The translations under genes were made by a program, and so were the position numbers. Positions 7,641 to 11,136 of a stretch of 11,136 bases of DNA are shown here, in pieces. This stretch comes from an uncultured Actinomycetes bacterium (lineage in GTDB: Bacteria; Actinomycetota; Thermoleophilia; Gaiellales; F1-60-MAGs149). The notes under the pieces were generated by a model. That model saw only the letters and a program-made list of their open reading frames with translations. It did not search any database and was not told where the DNA came from. The DNA lies in NCBI GenBank assembly GCA_903873565.1, contig CAIQOY010000287.1, forward strand, positions 1-11,136, in the 5' to 3' direction. Position 1 is the stretch's first letter, and each line of letters begins with the position of its first letter.

Positions 7641-8998
7641 GCGACCGCCTCCCCGCGGCGCTCGCGGAAGAGCTCGGGCAGCGACTGCAGGCCGGCGACC
7701 TTCGAGCCCTTCACGAGCACGCGGTCCCCGGGCCGGCTGATCTCGAGCAGCCGCTCGACGGCCGCCTCGGGGTCGGGCACCCAGTGGCCGTCCACGCCGC
7801 TGCCCGTCCCCTCCAGATAGGCGCGCGCCTGGTCCCCCACGGCGATCACGATATCGACCCCGACCCGGGCCGCGAGGGCGCCGATCTCGCGGTGGTAGCC
7901 CTCCGTGCCCTCGCCGAGCTCCGCCATCAGGCCCAGCACCGCGATCCGCCGACCCTCGACCGGCGTCTCCGCGAGCAGCCGCAGCGCGGCCTCCGTCGAG
8001 GACGGGTTGGCGTTGTAGGCGTCGTTGACGACGCGGATGCCGTCGACGTCGAGGACCTCGCCGCGGCCGCTCGGGATCGGCACGTCGCCGGCCCGCTCGG
8101 CGACCGCGCCGAGGTCGAGGTCGAGCGCCCGGGCGACGGCGATCGCGGCGGCGAGGTTGCGCGCGTGGTGGCGGCCCGGCAGGTTCGTGGCCACGGCGAG
8201 GAGCGCGCCGTCGACGAGGTAGCTGAGCTCCTGCCCCGACGGCGTCGGGCGGCGGTCGACGAGCTGCACGTCGGCGCCCGCCTCCTCGCCGAAGGTGACG
8301 ATGCGCGCCCCGGGCGGGATGTGCGGGTCGAGCAGGGGCTCCGCGAACGGGATCACGCAGGGGCCCTCGCCGCGCACGCCGTGCAGGATCTCCGCCTTGG
8401 CCCCGGCGATCGCCTCGCGCGAGCCGAGCAGCTCGATGTGCGCCTCGCCGACGTTGGTGATCACGGCGATGTCGGGGGCGGCCAGCGCGCACAGCTCGGC
8501 GATCTGGCCGGGCCCGCGCATCGCCAGCTCGAGGACGGCGACCTCCGTGTCCTCCTCGATCCGGGTCAGGGTCAGCGGGTAGCCGATCTCGTTGTTGTGG
8601 CCCTCGGCGGCCGCGACCGTGCGCCGCTGCCCGGAGACCAGATGCGCGATCGCGTCCTTCGTGGAGGTCTTGCCCGCGCTGCCGGTGATGCCCACCCGGA
8701 TCGCGCTCGTGGCCTGGGCGTTGACGTCGCCGAGGCACTGCAGGCAGCGCACGCTCGAGAACGTCATCAGGAGATCGGGCGCGTCGCCGGCGTGGTTGAG
8801 GGCGTCCTCCTCCAGCACGATCCCGACCGCGCCGCGCTCGACCGCGTCCGCCGCGAACGCGGCGCCGCCGCGGATCGCCACGAACAGGTCCCCCGGCCGG
8901 ACCAGCCGCGAGTCGATCTGCACGCCGCGCACGAGCCGGTCGGGGTCGCCGCGCACGAAGGCCGAGGCGGGCACGGCGCCGAGGGCGATCGGCCTCAC
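7637..8998 (-). CDS. murF: UDP-N-acetylmuramoyl-tripeptide--D-alanyl-D-alanine ligase (MurF)
   Basis: This cytoplasmic ligase uses ATP to add the D-Ala-D-Ala dipeptide, completing the UDP-MurNAc-pentapeptide. The protein is 453 residues, matching the family. The N-terminal uracil-binding domain has IDSRLVRPGDLFVAI (28-42). The ATPase domain has ITGSAGKTSTKD (104-115, Lys110), EGHNNEIGYPLTL (132-144), LELAMRGPGQI (156-166) and TNVGEAHIELLGS (181-193). GRHHARNLAAA (275-285) stands where the family usually has G-x-H-N. The C-terminal domain has NDAYNANPSS (325-334), VLGLMAELG (354-362) and VKGSKVAGL (429-437). The HNNEIG and NDAYNANP blocks identify MurF. Cys85 and Cys88 form an unexpected CLQC just before the P-loop domain. 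The GTG start at 8998 overlaps the murE stop as GTGA and has GGGAGG seven bases upstream. Confidence 0.96.
   Translation of the reverse strand: MRPIALGAVPASAFVRGDPDRLVRGVQIDSRLVRPGDLFVAIRGGAAFAADAVERGAVGIVLEEDALNHAGDAPDLLMTFSSVRCLQCLGDVNAQATSAIRVGITGSAGKTSTKDAIAHLVSGQRRTVAAAEGHNNEIGYPLTLTRIEEDTEVAVLELAMRGPGQIAELCALAAPDIAVITNVGEAHIELLGSREAIAGAKAEILHGVRGEGPCVIPFAEPLLDPHIPPGARIVTFGEEAGADVQLVDRRPTPSGQELSYLVDGALLAVATNLPGRHHARNLAAAIAVARALDLDLGAVAERAGDVPIPSGRGEVLDVDGIRVVNDAYNANPSSTEAALRLLAETPVEGRRIAVLGLMAELGEGTEGYHREIGALAARVGVDIVIAVGDQARAYLEGTGSGVDGHWVPDPEAAVERLLEISRPGDRVLVKGSKVAGLQSLPELFRERRGEAVA
7648..7654 (-). promoter_or_regulatory. Shine-Dalgarno for mraY
   Basis: GGGGAGG lies in the last codons of murF, seven bases before the mraY GTG at 7640. 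It decides the start, because the mraY frame runs open well into murF. Confidence 0.75.
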
Positions 8999-10404
8999 GC
9001 CAGCGCCTCCCGCACCACCGCCGCGTCGTCGAAGGGCGTGACCACGCCGGCGACCTCCTGCCCCTGCTCGTGGCCCTTGCCCGCCACCAGCACGACGTCG
9101 TCGGCCGCGGCCCCTTCCACCGCGCGGCGGATCGCGGCGGCGCGGTCGGGCTCGACCTCGGCGTCGGGGCCCGCGCCGGCCAGCACGTCGGCGATGATCG
9201 CCAGCGGGTCCTCCGTGCGCGGGTTGTCGCTCGTGACCAGCACGCGGTCGGCGAGCGCGCAGGCGACGCGGGCCATCTCGGGGCGCTTGCCGCGGTCGCG
9301 GTCGCCGCCGCAGCCGAACACGACCACCAGCCGCCCGCGCGTCAGCGGGCGCAGCGCGGCCAGCACGTGCTCGAGGGCGTCGGGGGTGTGGGCGTAGTCC
9401 ACGACCACGGTCGGCTCGCGCCCGACCACCTGCATCCGCCCGGGCACGCCGGGCAGGTCGCCGAGGCCGCGGACGATCGCGTCGAGACCGACGCCGGCGA
9501 GGCCCGCGCTGGCCGCGGCGGCGAGCGCGTTCTCGACGTTGAAGCGGCCGACCAGGCCGAGCGCGACGTCGGCGTCGCCCCACGGGCTGCGCAGCCGGAA
9601 CGTGGTGCCGTCGGCGGCCAGGCGCACGTCCTCGGCCCGCACGTCCGCGCCGGCGTCGTCGACGGCGAAGCGCGCCTCGGCCTCGAGCCGGCGCCCGTAC
9701 GGGTCGTCGGCGTTCACGGCACGCGGGCAGCGGCCGTCGAACAGCCGCGCCTTCGCCTGGAAGTACGCCTCCATGTCGGGGTGGTAGTCGAGGTGGTCGC
9801 GCGTCAGGTTCGTGAAGGCCACGGCCGCGAAGCGGACGCCGCCCTCGCGGTGCTGGTCGAGCGCGTGCGACGAGACCTCCATCGCGCAGGCGGTGTCGCC
9901 CGCCGCGACCATCCGCGCGAGGTCGCGGTGCAGGTCGATCGCCTCCGGCGTCGTGCGCGCCGCGGTCTCCGCGACGCCGCCGACCCTGCGCTCGACGGTG
10001 CCCAGCAGGCCGGTCGGGTGCCCGGCCGCCGCGAGGATCGCCGCCTGCAGGAAGGCGGTCGTCGTCTTGCCGTTGGTGCCCGTCACGGCCAGCACCGTCA
10101 GCGCCCGCGAGGGCTCCCCGAACAGCCGGTCGGCCGCGGGGCCCATCGCCGCCCGCACGCTCGGCACCACGGCCTGCGGCAGCGCCACGTCGAGCGGGCG
10201 CTCGACCACCAGCGCGCAGGCCCCGCGCTCGGCGGCCTGCGGCGCGTGGTCGTGGCCGTCCGTGACGAGGCCGGGCACGCAGAAGAACAGCGTGCCGGGC
10301 TCGACCCGGCGCGAGTCGTACGCGAGGTCCGCGACGTCGACCCCCTCGAGCGGGAGCGCGTTTCCCGGGGTGCGCACGGGACCGAGGAGGTCCGTCAGGA
10401 GCAC
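8995..10404 (-). CDS. murE: UDP-N-acetylmuramoyl-L-alanyl-D-glutamate--2,6-diaminopimelate ligase (MurE)
   Basis: This cytoplasmic ligase adds the third stem-peptide residue to UDP-MurNAc-L-Ala-D-Glu using ATP. The protein is 469 residues, slightly shorter than E. coli MurE. It has DSRRVEPGTLFF (30-41) in the uridine-binding domain, VTGTNGKTTTAF (107-118, Lys113), TTPEA (151-155), EVSSHALDQHR (176-186), NLTRDHLDYH (199-208) and AKARLF (217-222, Lys218 at the carbamylation site). RFNVENALAA (287-296), DYAHTPDAL (336-344), GCGGDRDRGKRP (364-375) and GKGHEQGQE (442-450) follow. DNPRTEDP (393-400) contains the DNPR motif that binds the carboxylate of meso-diaminopimelate, so meso-Dap rather than lysine is predicted. 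The GTG at 10404 is the only plausible start between the ftsI stop and the first conserved residues. It has no evident Shine-Dalgarno and lies 35 bases after ftsI. Confidence 0.95.
   Translation of the reverse strand: MLLTDLLGPVRTPGNALPLEGVDVADLAYDSRRVEPGTLFFCVPGLVTDGHDHAPQAAERGACALVVERPLDVALPQAVVPSVRAAMGPAADRLFGEPSRALTVLAVTGTNGKTTTAFLQAAILAAAGHPTGLLGTVERRVGGVAETAARTTPEAIDLHRDLARMVAAGDTACAMEVSSHALDQHREGGVRFAAVAFTNLTRDHLDYHPDMEAYFQAKARLFDGRCPRAVNADDPYGRRLEAEARFAVDDAGADVRAEDVRLAADGTTFRLRSPWGDADVALGLVGRFNVENALAAAASAGLAGVGLDAIVRGLGDLPGVPGRMQVVGREPTVVVDYAHTPDALEHVLAALRPLTRGRLVVVFGCGGDRDRGKRPEMARVACALADRVLVTSDNPRTEDPLAIIADVLAGAGPDAEVEPDRAAAIRRAVEGAAADDVVLVAGKGHEQGQEVAGVVTPFDDAAVVREALA
9006..9011 (-). 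promoter_or_regulatory. Shine-Dalgarno for murF
   Basis: GGGAGG lies in the last codons of murE, seven bases before the murF GTG at 8998. It settles the start in a frame that stays open several hundred bases further upstream. Confidence 0.75.
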
Positions 10405-10439
10405 GGTTGCCCAGTCTAGTCGCGGGCGCGGCGGCCCGG

Positions 10440-11136
10440 TCAGTAGCCGGGCCGGTCCTGCTGCGCGCCCATCGCGATCAGGGCGCGCTCGGTCAGCTTC
10501 GAGAAGGCCGGGCCGGCGACGTCGCCGCCGTAGAAGAGGTCGCCCTCGGGCTCGTCGACCATCACCAGCGTCACGACGCGGGGGTCCTCGACCGGCGCGA
10601 AGCCGACGAACCACGACAGGTAGCGCCGCTTCGAGTAGGTGCCGTCCTCGTCCAGCTTCTTGGTGGTGCCCGTCTTGCCGGCCACCGAGTAGCCGGGGAT
10701 CTCGGCCGCGGCGCCCGTGCCGTTGTCCGAGACCACGCCCTCGAGCATCCGCGCCAGCTGGCGGGCGGCGCGGGCGGGCATGATCCGCTCGCGCTCGGCC
10801 TCGACCGGCCCCTGGCCCTCGATGCGGGTCACGACGTGCGGGCGGATCGCCACGCCGCCGTTGGCGATCGTGGCGTAGAGCTGCGCGATCTGCAGCGGCG
10901 TCGTGGCGATGCCGTGGCCGATCGGGATGTTGAGCGGGGTCGTGCCCGACCACTCCCGGTAGGGGGTGACGATGCCGCCGACCTCGCCCGGCAGGTCGAT
11001 GCCGGTCGGCTGGCCGAAGCCGAAGCGGTCGATCCAGCGCGCCAGGACCACGTCCTTGCCGCCGGGGCCCGAGAGGTGCTCGTAGGCGAGCTTGGCGATG
11101 CCGATGTTCGAGGACTCGCGCAGCGCGTCCGTAGCC
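10440..11136 (-). CDS. ftsI: Septal penicillin-binding protein, class B transpeptidase (FtsI/PBP), C-terminal part
   Basis: The frame enters at the right edge and ends with TGA at 10440, giving 231 residues of the C-terminal transpeptidase domain. The N-terminal membrane anchor, the dimerisation domain and the catalytic SxxK lie outside the window. The SxN motif appears as Ser-Ser-Asn at 11114-11106 in LRESSNIGIAKLA. The conserved block with PIGHGIATTPLQIAQLYATI and NGG follows. The KTG motif is at 10676-10668 within VAGKTGTTKK, then YLSWFVGFAP. The protein ends soon after this domain, with no PASTA repeats. In the family it cross-links stem peptides at the septum with FtsW as the glycosyltransferase partner. 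The place directly upstream of murE is the standard dcw position of ftsI (or a spoVD-like paralogue), which supports the name. Without the N-terminus, ftsI cannot be told from a close class B relative by sequence alone. Confidence 0.92.
   Translation of the reverse strand, partial: ATDALRESSNIGIAKLAYEHLSGPGGKDVVLARWIDRFGFGQPTGIDLPGEVGGIVTPYREWSGTTPLNIPIGHGIATTPLQIAQLYATIANGGVAIRPHVVTRIEGQGPVEAERERIMPARAARQLARMLEGVVSDNGTGAAAEIPGYSVAGKTGTTKKLDEDGTYSKRRYLSWFVGFAPVEDPRVVTLVMVDEPEGDLFYGGDVAGPAFSKLTERALIAMGAQQDRPGY

Noticed and set aside
7620..10953. Long upstream extensions of the mraY, murF and murE frames that might suggest fusion proteins
   Set aside because: The extra N-terminal residues are low-complexity Arg/Ala/Gly sequence, while each gene has a motif-consistent start. 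The murF and mraY starts also have embedded Shine-Dalgarno sites.

Overview
The window is a very GC-rich stretch of bacterial chromosome. Nearly every third codon position is G or C, and GTG starts are common. It holds one contiguous block of the division and cell wall (dcw) cluster, entirely on the minus strand. Read in the direction of transcription (right to left), the order is ftsI (3' part only), murE, murF, mraY, murD, ftsW, murG, murC, murB. A partial gene of unknown function with a C-terminal helix-turn-helix then runs off the left edge. The composition, the dcw order, the actinobacterial-type MurG glycine loop and a diaminopimelate-type MurE suggest a deep-branching high-GC actinobacterium such as Thermoleophilia (Solirubrobacterales or relatives). 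This taxonomic placement is inference.

Layout from right to left: 10440-11136 is the C-terminal transpeptidase part of a class B penicillin-binding protein. 8995-10404 is murE, 7637-8998 murF, 6579-7640 mraY, 5296-6582 murD, 3999-5255 ftsW, 2904-3977 murG, 1600-2907 murC and 710-1603 murB. After a 59-base gap with a small hairpin, 1-650 is the start of the unrecognised HTH gene. Five junctions (murE/murF, murF/mraY, mraY/murD, murG/murC, murC/murB) are 4-base GTGA or ATGA overlaps. The other junctions are 21 to 59 bases. No stretch longer than 60 bases lacks a gene, and no convincing promoter or intrinsic terminator interrupts the run. It reads as one operon entered from beyond the right edge.

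Together the genes make and use lipid II. MurB finishes UDP-MurNAc. MurC, MurD, MurE and MurF add L-Ala, D-Glu, meso-diaminopimelate (predicted from a DNPR motif) and D-Ala-D-Ala. MraY moves the product to undecaprenyl phosphate and MurG adds GlcNAc. FtsW polymerises the strand and FtsI cross-links it at the septum.

I found no undescribed system here. The points worth a second look are modest: an HTH gene where ftsQ is often found next to murB, an altered HEQN-type motif in MurG, small motif departures in MurC and MurF, a basic tail on FtsW, and an unusually regular pattern of coupled translation starts.
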